45,808 bases of DNA from Bradyrhizobium sp. STM 3843 (lineage in GTDB: Bacteria; Pseudomonadota; Alphaproteobacteria; Rhizobiales; Xanthobacteraceae): contig NZ_CAFK01000214.1 of the NCBI RefSeq assembly GCF_000239815.1, forward strand, positions 1-45,808, in the 5' to 3' direction. The translations under genes and the position numbers were made by a program. A model generated the notes under the pieces. It worked only from the letters and a program-made list of their open reading frames with translations. It searched no databases and was not told where the DNA came from. Below are positions 36,152 through 44,466 of this stretch, in pieces (position 1 is the stretch's first letter; the number at the start of each line of letters is the position of its first letter).

Positions 36152-37216
36152 TCAGCGCGGCGGCGCCGTCGAGCCACGCACGATCAGGCTCGGCGGCAGC
36201 ACGATGTGCGCGCGCTTGGCGGCGGGATCTGCAATGCGTGCAAGCAACAGCTTTGCCGCGGCTTCGCCCATCTCGCGCTGCGCGATGCGCACGGTGGTCA
36301 GCGGCGGCGCGACCATGTCGACAAACGGCATGTCGTTATGCCCGACCACCGAGATGTCGCGCGGGCACTCAAGCCCGCGCGCGGCGAGCGCGTCATAGAC
36401 ACCGAGCGCCAACAGGTCGTTGGCCGCGACGATCGCGGTCGGCCGCGTCTTGCGGTCGAGCAGTTGCAGCGCTGCCCGGCGCCCGGCCTCACGCGTATAG
36501 GTCTCGGCTGTTTCGATCATGATGCCCGGCGATGGCAGCCCCGCATCCTTCGCTGCCGCCTCAAACCCGGCCCGACGTTGGGCGCCGGTCGAGACGCTCG
36601 AGGGTCCTGCGATGTGGGCGATGCGCCGATGACCGAGACCAACAAGATGTTCGACCGCGAGCCGCATGCCGGTTTCGTCGTCGCTCGCAGCCGACGGCAG
36701 TCGCGCGCCGGCATCGACGCGATTGACAAGGACGACCGGGAGCGCCGCATCCAGACAATGTTTCACGATTGCGTCGCGCAAGCCGACCGTGCCGAGCACG
36801 AGGCCATCGACTCCGCGCGCGATCAATCGGTCGACAAACTCCTGCTGCGAGCCGTCAGTGCCGATGTCGACGACGATCGTCGCATAGCCGCTCGCATTGA
36901 GCTGCTCGGCGATGCCGGAGAGGATCGGCGGAAAGCCAGGGTCGGCGATGTCGGGCGCCAGCACGCCGATCAGTCCGCTGCGGCCGGTGCGCAGGCCTTG
37001 CGCCGCGGTGTTCAGCCGATAGCCAAGCGCATTGGCGGCGGCGTGAATGCGCCGGGCCACGTCGTCCGCCACTAGGTGCTTCATGGCGGGGCTCAGGGCG
37101 CGCGACACCGTCGAGGGATGCACGCCGCAACGTTCGGCGATGTCCTTGATGGTCGGCCGCGATGTGCCGGCATGTGCTGCGCGCCTTCGTGCCGATGTCA
37201 CCGGGTTCCGCTTCAT
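36152..37216 (-). CDS. LacI-family transcriptional regulator
   Basis: A 354-residue repressor. Helix-turn-helix and hinge near the N-terminus: TIKDIAERCGVHPSTVSRALSP, then LGYRLNTAAQGLRTGRSGLIGVLAPDI. The periplasmic-binding-protein-like effector domain follows (VDGLVLGTV, VLVNRVDAGARLPSA, VEHLVGLGHRRIAHIAG, TAIVAANDLLALGVYDAL, ISVVGHNDMPFVDMVAPPLTTV, ending IVRGSTAPPR). The start is set at ATG 37216 (MKRNPVTSARRR); the frame is open 45 codons further, but those would run across the intergenic promoter. It is divergent from the M24/dehydrogenase operon, with a perfect 16-bp operator between, so it most likely represses that operon and itself. Effector unknown. Confidence 0.9.
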   Translation of the reverse strand: MKRNPVTSARRRAAHAGTSRPTIKDIAERCGVHPSTVSRALSPAMKHLVADDVARRIHAAANALGYRLNTAAQGLRTGRSGLIGVLAPDIADPGFPPILSGIAEQLNASGYATIVVDIGTDGSQQEFVDRLIARGVDGLVLGTVGLRDAIVKHCLDAALPVVLVNRVDAGARLPSAASDDETGMRLAVEHLVGLGHRRIAHIAGPSSVSTGAQRRAGFEAAAKDAGLPSPGIMIETAETYTREAGRRAALQLLDRKTRPTAIVAANDLLALGVYDALAARGLECPRDISVVGHNDMPFVDMVAPPLTTVRIAQREMGEAAAKLLLARIADPAAKRAHIVLPPSLIVRGSTAPPR

Positions 37217-37265
37217 ATGCGTGTCTTCATGTCGCAACGCAGCGACGTTTGTCTCGCCCGTCGCC

Positions 37266-37294
37266 TTGACAGGCTTCGGCCACCTGCAATAAAC
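37266..37294 (+). promoter_or_regulatory. Predicted sigma-70 promoter of the M24/dehydrogenase operon
   Basis: TTGACA at 37266-37271 is a consensus -35. A 17-bp spacer gives ATAAAC at 37289-37294 as a moderate -10 (16 bp gives AATAAA). Transcription would begin around 37300, at the edge of the LacI operator. Confidence 0.55.
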
Positions 37295-37300
37295 CCCGTG

Positions 37301-37316
37301 TTGCAATCGATTGCAA
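37301..37316. promoter_or_regulatory. LacI-family operator, perfect 16-bp palindrome
   Basis: TTGCAATCGATTGCAA reads identically on both strands and has the central CG typical of LacI/GalR-family operators. It lies just downstream of the predicted promoter and 15 bp before the M24 ATG, where a bound repressor would block transcription. It also overlaps the TTG at 37311, which argues against that codon as the M24 start. Confidence 0.8.
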
Positions 37317-37331
37317 GCCGGAGATCCGCAC

Positions 37332-38633
37332 ATGGCCGCCAACGCGCTCAAGCCGCATCTCGTCAGCCCCGAACATCTCGATCCACACTGGCGCTGGAGT
37401 CGTGCGATCCCCTCGCACGGTCACGTCTCGGTGGATTTCGAGCGTCGCGTCGATTTCGACCGGCTGCGCCGCTACCGGCTGGCGCGGGCGCGTGCAGCGC
37501 TGAAGGCCTCCGGCTGCGGCGCGCTCTTGCTGTTTGACGTCAACAACATCCGTTACGTCTCCGGCACCAAGATCGGCGAATGGGAGCGCGATAAGCTCTG
37601 CCGCTTTGCGCTGCTGGCCGGCGACGGCGAGCCGATCGTGTGGGATTTCGGCTCGGCGGCCGTGCATCACCGCATCTATTGCGACTGGCTGGCGCCGGAG
37701 AATTGCCGCGCCGGCATGCTCGGCATGCGCGGCACCGTGCCGCCCGCGGTCGGGTTGATGAAGGCGCACGCCGAAGAGGTGATGAGCCTGCTGCGCTCCG
37801 CCGGCGTCGCCGACATGCCGGTCGGCGTCGACCTCGCGGAGACCGCGATGTTCTTCGAACTGCAGAAGGCCGGCATGAAAGTGGTCGACGGTCAGCAGGT
37901 GATGCTGGACGCGCGCGAGATCAAGAATATCGACGAGATCATGCTATTGAACCAGGCTGCCGCCATGGTCGACGGCGTCTATCATTCGATCTACGAGCAT
38001 CTGAAACCCGGCGTGCGCGAGAACGACATCGTCGCGCTCGCCAACAAGATGCTCTACGAGATGGGGTCCGATGACGTCGAGGCGATCAACGCCATCTCAG
38101 GCGAGCGCTGCAACCCGCATCCGCACAATTTCACCGATCGCATCCTGCGTCCCGGCGACCAGGCCTTCTTCGACATCCTGCAGTCCTACCAGGGCTATCG
38201 CACCTGCTATTATCGCACCTTCAATGTCGGTCGCGCCACGCCGGTCCAGCACGATGCCTATAAGCGTTGCCGCGAATGGCTCGACAACGCGATCGCCCTG
38301 ATCAAGCCGGGGGTCTCGACCGACACGGTCGCAAAGGTCTGGCCCAAGGCGGAGGAGTTCGGCTTTCCTTCGGAGATGGCCGCGTTTGGCCTGCAGTTCG
38401 GCCATGGCCTCGGGCTTGCGCTGCACGAGCGGCCGATCATCTCGCGGCTGGTCTCGCTGGAAAACCCGATGGAGATCAAGACCGGCATGGTGTTCGCGCT
38501 GGAGACCTATTGTCCCGCGGCCGACGGCTATTCCGCGGCGCGCATCGAGGAGGAGGTCGTGGTCACCGACAAGGGTTGCCAGGTGATCACGTTGTTCCCG
38601 GCGGAAGAGCTGCCGATCGCCAACCGCTACTGA
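37332..38633 (+). CDS. M24-family metallopeptidase-like protein (creatinase/prolidase/DddP fold)
   Basis: A 433-residue two-domain pita-bread enzyme. The N-terminal creatinase-type domain has GALLLFDVNNIRYVSGT and IVWDFGS, and the C-terminal domain (from about residue 205) carries the metal site. Seen: Asp in QAFFDILQSYQGY, then TCYYRTF where the family has a second Asp 11 residues on (Cys here), His in QFGHGLGLALHERP, Glu in VFALETYCPA and Glu in ARIEEEVVVT. Relatives include Xaa-Pro dipeptidases, creatinase and the DMSP lyase DddP; the layout around FDRLRRYRLARARAAL recalls the DddP group. Real substrate unknown. GGAG lies 8 bases before ATG 37332. First gene of a LacI-controlled operon with a beta-hydroxyacid dehydrogenase 24 bp downstream. 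Confidence 0.82.
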   Translation: MAANALKPHLVSPEHLDPHWRWSRAIPSHGHVSVDFERRVDFDRLRRYRLARARAALKASGCGALLLFDVNNIRYVSGTKIGEWERDKLCRFALLAGDGEPIVWDFGSAAVHHRIYCDWLAPENCRAGMLGMRGTVPPAVGLMKAHAEEVMSLLRSAGVADMPVGVDLAETAMFFELQKAGMKVVDGQQVMLDAREIKNIDEIMLLNQAAAMVDGVYHSIYEHLKPGVRENDIVALANKMLYEMGSDDVEAINAISGERCNPHPHNFTDRILRPGDQAFFDILQSYQGYRTCYYRTFNVGRATPVQHDAYKRCREWLDNAIALIKPGVSTDTVAKVWPKAEEFGFPSEMAAFGLQFGHGLGLALHERPIISRLVSLENPMEIKTGMVFALETYCPAADGYSAARIEEEVVVTDKGCQVITLFPAEELPIANRY

Positions 38634-38657
38634 GCTCACAGGAAAACGGAGAGACGT

Positions 38658-39623
38658 ATGACGGCGACGCACACGCTCGGTTGGATCGGCATGGGCCGCA
38701 TGGGCTTTCCGATGGCCGAACGGCTGTTGAAGGCCGGTCACAAGGTTTCGATCTGGAACCGCACCCGCGCCAAGGCCGAGCCGCTGGCCGCCAAGGGTGG
38801 TGTCATCGTCGATCGGCCGAACGATCTCGCCGGATGCGAGATCGTGTTCTCGATGGTCTCCACCGGCAAGGATCTCGAGCAGGTCTATTTCGGCGAGCAC
38901 GGCCTGGTCGCGGCGAGCTCCGGCGCGATCCCGAAGATCCTGGTCGACTGTTCCTCGATTGGCGTCGAGCAATCGGAGGCCATCGCAGCAAAGCTGAAGG
39001 CGCTTGGTTGCGAGTTCGTGCGCGCGCCTGTTTCCGGCAACGGCAAATGCGTCAAGGCCGGCAAGCTGTCCTCGGTGGTGTCGGGGTCGAAGGCAGCGTT
39101 CGATCAGATCGAGCCGTATCTCGCCAAGATCGCGGCCTCGGGCGTCTCGTATGTGGGCGAGGGCGAGCTGGCGCGCATCTGCAAGATCGCCCACAACGTC
39201 TTCCTCGGCGTCGTGATCCAGAACCTCGCCGAGATCACCATTCTTGCACAGAAGGCCGGCGTGCCGCGCCACGCCTTCCTCGACTTCATGAATGCGAGCG
39301 TGATGGGCTCGACCTTCACGAAGTACAAGAGCAACGCGCTGGTCAATCTCGACTGGACCACCACCTTCACGCCGACCTTGCTGCGCAAGGATCTCGATCT
39401 CGGTCTCGCGGCGGCGCGTCAGCTCGACGTCGCGATGCCGGTGACGGCGGCGACGCGCGAAGCGCTGCAGGCCCATGTCGGTGCGGCCAGCCTGCAGGCT
39501 GATCCCGCCGGCTATCTGGACAAGGACTTCGCCGCGCTGCTGGAAACCGTCGCGCTCGCCGCCGGCCTCAAGCTGCAGCCGGAAAACATGCCGATGCCGA
39601 CAGGCCTCGAAACAGAGGGATAG
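38658..39623 (+). CDS. NAD(P)-dependent beta-hydroxyacid dehydrogenase (3-hydroxyisobutyrate dehydrogenase-like)
   Basis: A 321-residue oxidoreductase. N-terminal Rossmann motif LGWIGMGRMGFPMAERLL followed by VSIWNRTRAKAEPL (the Arg favours NADP), DCSSIGVEQS, the substrate-site segment APVSGNGKCVKAGKLSSVVSG, and the all-helical C-terminal domain with the catalytic Lys in CKIAHNVFLG. Members reduce or oxidise 3-hydroxy acids such as 3-hydroxyisobutyrate, tartronate semialdehyde or 3-hydroxypropionate. It is 24 bp after the M24 gene and shares its LacI-controlled promoter, so the two probably act on successive intermediates of one substrate. Confidence 0.86.
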   Translation: MTATHTLGWIGMGRMGFPMAERLLKAGHKVSIWNRTRAKAEPLAAKGGVIVDRPNDLAGCEIVFSMVSTGKDLEQVYFGEHGLVAASSGAIPKILVDCSSIGVEQSEAIAAKLKALGCEFVRAPVSGNGKCVKAGKLSSVVSGSKAAFDQIEPYLAKIAASGVSYVGEGELARICKIAHNVFLGVVIQNLAEITILAQKAGVPRHAFLDFMNASVMGSTFTKYKSNALVNLDWTTTFTPTLLRKDLDLGLAAARQLDVAMPVTAATREALQAHVGAASLQADPAGYLDKDFAALLETVALAAGLKLQPENMPMPTGLETEG

Positions 39624-39630
39624 TCGAGGT

Positions 39631-40953
39631 CTATCCGCTCGCCAATGCCCGCCAGCGCGTGTCGCGCGCCGAAGGACGGCGATGCAGCCGCGCGTCCAGC
39701 ACAATGCGCGCCTGGGCGAGTTCGCCGCTGCGGATCAGCGCTAGGATATAGGTATCCTCGATCACCTCGCGCTGGGCGTGGCTGCCGCCGATCCTGGCGA
39801 GATCGCCGATGACGGGCTTGAGCTGGTCGACACAGCTGCGCCAGTCGCCGTCGGCGAACGCACGCAGGGCGCACACCATGTGCGGAACGATGCGACCGGC
39901 CGGGAGCTTGCCCTCCGCCAGCCGCCGCTCCACCGCCGCGAGGCGTCCCTTGAGTGCGGCCTTGTCATGGACAGCCGCAGCGATCATCACCAGATGCATC
40001 TCGGCGAAGGCCAGACTCGAGCCCGTGAAGCGGTGGTTCGCATAGGCTGCTACGTCGGTCCAGGCGTTGGGCGGCACGGAGTAGCCCTCAGCCGCGAGCC
40101 GCCACAGCAGCGAGGCGCAGTCGGAGAGTGCATTGAGCGGAGGCGCCGATTCCATCGTCGGCCGGAGCACGTCGGCGTACACCGCAAACGCCTGCGCGGC
40201 ATCGCCTCGGTCGAGCGCGCCGAGCGCCTGGTGCCAGCGGATGTGGCCGTGCAGCATGCCGCTTCGATCGTAGTCGCCGATCCAGTTGGTTACGAGCGCG
40301 TCGGCCTCATCGACCGAGCCATCCTCGAACATCGCATGCAACAGCGCGTGCACCGCGTAGGCGTTGTGCCGGCGCAGCGCGAAGGCACGCGTTGTGATAT
40401 CGCGTCCCTTCGCCAATTCGCCGGCCTCTGTCAGCGCCCAGCCGTGGTTCGACATGAACCACCAGTCCTCGCCATAGGCGGCAGCAAATCTGTCGCACAG
40501 CTCGCGCCGGGCGGCGTCATGGTCGGCACGGCCGGAGAAGGCCAGCAGCCCGAACGCTCCTAGCGGCAGTGCCATCACCATCGCGTCGCGCGGCCAGCTC
40601 TCAAGATGCGACAGCGTCGCGGTCAGCGCCTCCGCGCTGCGGCCTTCGATGGCGAGCGAGAGCGTCGCGACATGGCTCTGCTCACGTGCGGTGCCGCGCC
40701 GTTTGACCAGCTCGCGCGCGCGTCCGATCGTCTGCAGGGCAGGCTCGCGCTGCTGATAGATGGCGTGAATACGCGCACGCGCGGCATGCGCCAGCGCGAA
40801 ATCGGGATCGCGCGCGATGGCGTGTTCGAACGCCTCCACGGCGCCCGGCCAGAACGCCAGCAGCAGATCGACGCCGTCGCGATAGGCCTGCGCCGACTCC
40901 GGTGAGTCGGTCGATAATGGTAGCCCGTACCGGTCCTGCTCCACGGCACTCAC
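39631..40953 (-). CDS. Tetratricopeptide-repeat protein, TTC38-like
   Basis: A 440-residue soluble all-helical protein of the TTC38 type. N-terminal DRYGLPLSTDSPESAQAYRDGVD, a TPR unit FEHAIARDPDFALAHAARARIH, then HNAYAVHALLHAMFEDG and MLHGHIRWHQALGALDRGD, which are the conserved histidine-rich segments of this family. No enzymatic role is established. The start is GTG 40953, overlapping the stop of the aldo/keto reductase gene by 4 nt (GTGA), so they form an operon in the order reductase then TTC38. Its stop faces the dehydrogenase stop 7 bp away. Confidence 0.8.
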   Translation of the reverse strand: MSAVEQDRYGLPLSTDSPESAQAYRDGVDLLLAFWPGAVEAFEHAIARDPDFALAHAARARIHAIYQQREPALQTIGRARELVKRRGTAREQSHVATLSLAIEGRSAEALTATLSHLESWPRDAMVMALPLGAFGLLAFSGRADHDAARRELCDRFAAAYGEDWWFMSNHGWALTEAGELAKGRDITTRAFALRRHNAYAVHALLHAMFEDGSVDEADALVTNWIGDYDRSGMLHGHIRWHQALGALDRGDAAQAFAVYADVLRPTMESAPPLNALSDCASLLWRLAAEGYSVPPNAWTDVAAYANHRFTGSSLAFAEMHLVMIAAAVHDKAALKGRLAAVERRLAEGKLPAGRIVPHMVCALRAFADGDWRSCVDQLKPVIGDLARIGGSHAQREVIEDTYILALIRSGELAQARIVLDARLHRRPSARDTRWRALASG

Positions 40954-41960
40954 CCCACAAGCGGCCGGCGGCCCTCGATCGGATAGGCCGGATCGTTGTA
41001 GCCGGGGGTCGAGGCATGGCCGGTCGTGACGAGGCGGTCGATCAGCGCCTCGTCATCGGCGGCGAAGGGATAGTCGAGCGCGCGGATGTAGTCGTCCCAT
41101 TGGGCCTCGGTGCGAGGGCCGGCAATCACCGAGCTCACGAAGGAGGAATTCAGCACCCAGGCCACCGCGAATTGCCCAGCGGTGAAGCCCTTGGCCTCGG
41201 CGTGATGCTTGATCTCCTGCGCGAGCCGCAACGATTCCGGCCGCCACTCGGTCTGCATCATCCTGGTGTCGTTGCGTCCGGCGCGGCTGTCCTTGTCGGG
41301 CGCTGCATCGGGGCTATATTTTCCGGTGAGCACGCCACGCGCCAGCGGACTGTAGGGCACCACGCCCAGGCCATAATAGCCGCACGCCGGCAGATGCTCG
41401 ACCTCGGGCATGCGGTTCATCGCGTTGTAGTAGGGTTGGCTGACCACCGGACGGTCGATGCCGATGTCATCGCAGATGTTGCAGATTTCGGCGACGCGCC
41501 AGGCGCGATAGTTGGAGACCCCGAAATAGCGGATTTTGCCGGCGCGCAGGAGGTCGCCTATGGCGCGCACGGTTTCCTCGAGCGGCGTCGCATGGTCTTC
41601 CTTGTGCAGGTAGTAGATGTCGATGTGATCGGTGCCGAGCCGCTTCAGGCTCTCATCCGCGGCCTGCAGCACCCAGCGCCGCGATAGCCCGGCGCGGTTC
41701 GGATCATCGCCCATCGGGTTGGCGAGCTTGGTGGCGAGAATCCAGCTGTCGCGATGGTGCGCGATGGCGCGTCCGACCATCTGCTCGGATAGGCCCTTGT
41801 TGTAGGCGTCCGCGGTGTCGATGAAGTTGATGCCGGCCTCATGCGCCTTGGCAATGATGCGCGCCGAAATCGCCTCGTCGGTCGGACCACCGAACATCAT
41901 CGTGCCCAGGCAGATCGGCGATACTTTCAGGCCGCTGCGGCCGAGCTGGCGATAATTCAT
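40950..41960 (-). CDS. Aldo/keto reductase
   Basis: A 336-residue (alpha/beta)8-barrel NADPH oxidoreductase. The catalytic tetrad is visible: Asp and Tyr in FIDTADAYNKGLSE, Lys in ILATKLANP and His in IYYLHKEDH. The cofactor-binding end includes PYSPLARGVLTGKY and SVIAGPRTEAQWDDYI. The sequence resembles the YajO/Tas-like group acting on aldehydes or quinone-type substrates; the physiological substrate is unknown. It precedes and overlaps the TTC38-like gene by 4 nt. The region upstream carries a REP-like palindrome and then the thioesterase gene. Confidence 0.9.
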   Translation of the reverse strand: MNYRQLGRSGLKVSPICLGTMMFGGPTDEAISARIIAKAHEAGINFIDTADAYNKGLSEQMVGRAIAHHRDSWILATKLANPMGDDPNRAGLSRRWVLQAADESLKRLGTDHIDIYYLHKEDHATPLEETVRAIGDLLRAGKIRYFGVSNYRAWRVAEICNICDDIGIDRPVVSQPYYNAMNRMPEVEHLPACGYYGLGVVPYSPLARGVLTGKYSPDAAPDKDSRAGRNDTRMMQTEWRPESLRLAQEIKHHAEAKGFTAGQFAVAWVLNSSFVSSVIAGPRTEAQWDDYIRALDYPFAADDEALIDRLVTTGHASTPGYNDPAYPIEGRRPLVG

Positions 41961-42037
41961 GGGATGCCTCGTGATGTGTGAACGCTGACTTTCATGGTGA
42001 CATTCCGGGGCGGAAAAACCGAGCCCGGAGTCTCGAG

Positions 42038-42072
42038 GTTCCGGGGTTCGATGCTTCGCATCGCCCCGGAAC
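42038..42072. repeat. REP-like palindromic element
   Basis: An extended hairpin: outer stem GTTCCGGGG (42038-42046) / CCCCGGAAC (42064-42072), a two-base TT bulge, inner stem CGATGC / GCATCG and a TTC loop. A further ATTCCGGGGCGG arm lies at 42002. From memory, this GTTCCGGGG...CCCCGGAA-type palindrome is a very frequent extragenic repeat in Bradyrhizobium and Rhodopseudomonas. It lies between the stop of the leftward thioesterase gene (42084) and the reductase start, and may serve as its terminator. Confidence 0.6.
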
Positions 42073-42083
42073 GACGTTGTAGC

Positions 42084-42506
42084 TCATTCGCTCTTCAAGA
42101 TCTTGAACACGCCTGAGGCCATTGCGATCACGCGGTTCTCGACCTTCACCTCGGTCGTGATGAAGATCAGGCTCCGCGTCGTGCGCACCACATGCGGCCG
42201 CGAGACCAGGGTCTCGCCGATCTTGCCGGCCTCGACGAAATGGGTGTCGAACTGGACGGTGGCCATATGCGGCTTGCCCGAGACGTGGCGGGCGGTCATG
42301 CCGCAGCTCCGGTCGGCCAGCGTCATGATCACGCCGCCTTGCACCAGGCCGCGGCGATTGTGATGCTTGTCCTCGGCGACCAGCGCATATTCGTTGATCC
42401 CGTCGACCTGGCGTTGCCACAGCGGGCCGATCAGGTGCAGGAAGCCCGAGGTGTCGACGATCTCCCAGCCGTCGGACGTCATCCTGGTCGCGACTTTCTG
42501 AGCCAT
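42084..42506 (-). CDS. PaaI-type hotdog-fold thioesterase
   Basis: A 140-residue acyl-CoA thioesterase-like protein. The hotdog core has the PaaI-type active segment HHNRRGLVQGGVIMTLADRSCGMTA (helix with the catalytic Asp), followed by the strands MATVQFDTHFVEAGKIGE and TRSLIFITTEVKVENRVIAMASGVFKILK. Such enzymes hydrolyse short or aryl acyl-CoA esters. The ATG at 42506 is chosen because GGAGGG lies about 10 bases upstream and the length fits; the frame is open 23 codons further. The neighbouring genes give no specific substrate. Confidence 0.82.
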   Translation of the reverse strand: MAQKVATRMTSDGWEIVDTSGFLHLIGPLWQRQVDGINEYALVAEDKHHNRRGLVQGGVIMTLADRSCGMTARHVSGKPHMATVQFDTHFVEAGKIGETLVSRPHVVRTTRSLIFITTEVKVENRVIAMASGVFKILKSE

Positions 42507-42639
42507 TGGCGGCAGTTCCCTCCACATCCGACTTGCGGCGACGGAACTCATCACCGGCCGGCTTTGCAGCGTCAAGCCGTCACGGGGTGCTGACCAGCCT
42601 CGGCCTGGAAGTCGCCGCGGTTTTGGCTACAACCAAGCC

Positions 42640-43824
42640 ATGCATCACCATCCGATTCGCACAACCCTGAGGTTCGTTGCAGGTGTCCTCTCGCTTGCAG
42701 GGCCGATGCTTGCAGCCGAGCCGGCCGTGCGGGCACCGAGGGCCGTCGCGGCGATGGCGCAAGCCGCTTCACCGGAGGCGATCGCCGAGTATCGCCGCAA
42801 GCTCGCGGAATACCAGGAGGCGCGCGCCGCATTCGAACAGCAGGCCGGCGCCTATTGGAAGCTGATCGCCGATAAGCGCCGCACCCGCAACGCCAAGCGG
42901 CGCGACCATCAGCCGATCACGCTTGATGACTACGTCCTGGAGCAGCCGCCGGTTTACGAAGGACCGAAGCGGCCGGTGAATCCGGAACCCGAGCCGGAAG
43001 GCCCGTCGCGCGAGGGCAAATATATTCCAGTGGTCGCCGATCTCCTGAAAGCGGCACGGGAGCAATTCCAGTGGCAGCCGCAGCAGCCGGCCAACGACAT
43101 CGATTTCAAACGCACCTATGCTCGCTTCGCCGCGGCGAGCGGCCTGACGCGCGAGCAGGCGGTGCGGGTCTACGCGTTCGAGACCGGCGGCAATGGCAGG
43201 CACGATTCGCAATCCGGCTTTCGCGGCAACCGCGCGATCTCGACCGCGATCGGCTACAACCAGCTGCTCACCACCAACACCGTCGAGCTGTTGGCCGAGC
43301 AGGGACCGCTATTCGTGCGGCTTCTGGGTGAGCGCGTCACCCAGACCAACGGGCCGGCGCGAGCGGTGTTGGAACAGAAGCTGTCGGTGCTGAAGAAGAT
43401 GGTCGCGGTCGCGCGCTCGGTGCCGGACGGCTGGTCGGCGCATGAGAAGATCGGCGACACCGAGCAGGGCTGGGCCATGCATGCGATGGTGCTCGACATC
43501 GATGTCGGCCCGATGCTGCAGACCCATAAGCTGCTCACCTCGGTGCTGTTCGCCCGCGCCAAGGGCTATGCGCGTCCGCTCACCGCGGCCGAGCTGGAGA
43601 TGATGAACCTGACCGGCGATGGCACCGGCTTCGACATGGTCACGATGCCGCAGCCGATGCGCGAGCAGGTGCCGACCTCGAACTTTTTCCAGCGCTCAGG
43701 CTACGAGCGCAATCCCGTCGCTGTCCGCCACAACACCGTGGCGAAGCTGCTGGCGGTCACCGATTCCAGGATGGACTCGCTGAGCGGACTTCCGGGGTCC
43801 AAGGACTTGGCTGCGGCATTCTAG
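42640..43824 (+). CDS. Secreted hypothetical protein with a lysozyme-like core
   Basis: A 394-residue protein with an N-terminal signal peptide (hydrophobic to about residue 25, MLAAEPAVRA). Residues about 45-75 are helical and charged (IAEYRRKLAEYQEARAAFEQQ), then a Pro-rich linker (PEPEPEGPSREG). The central part contains AVRVYAFETGGNGRHDSQSGF followed by AISTAIGYNQLLTTNTVELL, whose Glu and the G-Y-N-Q segment recall soluble lytic transglycosylases (E...AxGxxQ). That would place it in the periplasm acting on peptidoglycan, but the match is a motif-level inference. No name can be given. Upstream it is divergent from the thioesterase. Confidence 0.72.
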   Translation: MHHHPIRTTLRFVAGVLSLAGPMLAAEPAVRAPRAVAAMAQAASPEAIAEYRRKLAEYQEARAAFEQQAGAYWKLIADKRRTRNAKRRDHQPITLDDYVLEQPPVYEGPKRPVNPEPEPEGPSREGKYIPVVADLLKAAREQFQWQPQQPANDIDFKRTYARFAAASGLTREQAVRVYAFETGGNGRHDSQSGFRGNRAISTAIGYNQLLTTNTVELLAEQGPLFVRLLGERVTQTNGPARAVLEQKLSVLKKMVAVARSVPDGWSAHEKIGDTEQGWAMHAMVLDIDVGPMLQTHKLLTSVLFARAKGYARPLTAAELEMMNLTGDGTGFDMVTMPQPMREQVPTSNFFQRSGYERNPVAVRHNTVAKLLAVTDSRMDSLSGLPGSKDLAAAF

Positions 43825-43929
43825 GCGGACCTGTCGACCGAGCGGCCGCAACACGCGCGATGGTCCTCCCCCCGAAGGGAGAGGGTGGGGCACCGCAACC
43901 GGACGATACGCCGCGCCAGCAGCAGAGAT

Positions 43930-44250
43930 CTATTCGTCCGCGCCGAACGAGAAGCTGCCGTCGCCCTCCAGATAGGGGCCGCTTCGCATATAGAGCTGGC
44001 CGTTCTCGCCGAGGAAGAAAATGGTGCCCTTCGGCACCTTCCTGGCGCCCTTGAATAGCATGTTGGCGTTCTTGGTCCCCATCTTGTAGGCGAGCGTCTT
44101 GCCATCCTTGCCATAGGCGTAAGCCATGTCCGGCTTGAGCTCCCACGGCGTGGGTGCGGCCGGCGCGGCGAAGGCCGCTGTCGCCGCGACACCGACCAGG
44201 ACACCAAACAGGCCGGTCGTCACAAATGCTTTGAAAATTGGGGTCGTCAT
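43930..44250 (-). CDS. Small secreted protein of unknown function
   Basis: A 106-residue protein, start ATG 44250 with GGAGG 5 bases upstream. The first 30 residues are a signal peptide (FVTTGLFGVLVGVAATAAFAAP). The mature part is about 75 residues of beta-strand-like sequence: WELKPDMAYAYGKDGKTLAYKMG, then VPKGTIFFLGENGQLYMRSGPYLEGDGSFSFGADE. No cysteines and no recognised domain. The frame is open 16 codons upstream without support. It stands alone between convergent and divergent neighbours. Function unknown. Confidence 0.7.
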   Translation of the reverse strand: MTTPIFKAFVTTGLFGVLVGVAATAAFAAPAAPTPWELKPDMAYAYGKDGKTLAYKMGTKNANMLFKGARKVPKGTIFFLGENGQLYMRSGPYLEGDGSFSFGADE

Positions 44251-44466
44251 CTCATCCTCCCACGGCCGGTCGGGCCGCCGCCATTTCGAACAAATCACGA
44301 ACGTTGTCGCCTCGCCAATGTAAGGCCAGTGGTTCGCCAGTGGTCCGGATTGTCACACCACCAAACGCGATTCATTTTGCGATTTTTCGTTCCCGATCTC
44401 GCGACTATGTTGGCGCCATGGTCTAGAAATGAACCGCAAAGAAGATGCATGTAGGGGATGATTCGC

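Noticed and set aside
44325..44345. Direct repeat GCCAGTGGT twice, 11 bp apart
   Set aside because: Short, not placed near a supported promoter in a way that suggests an operator.
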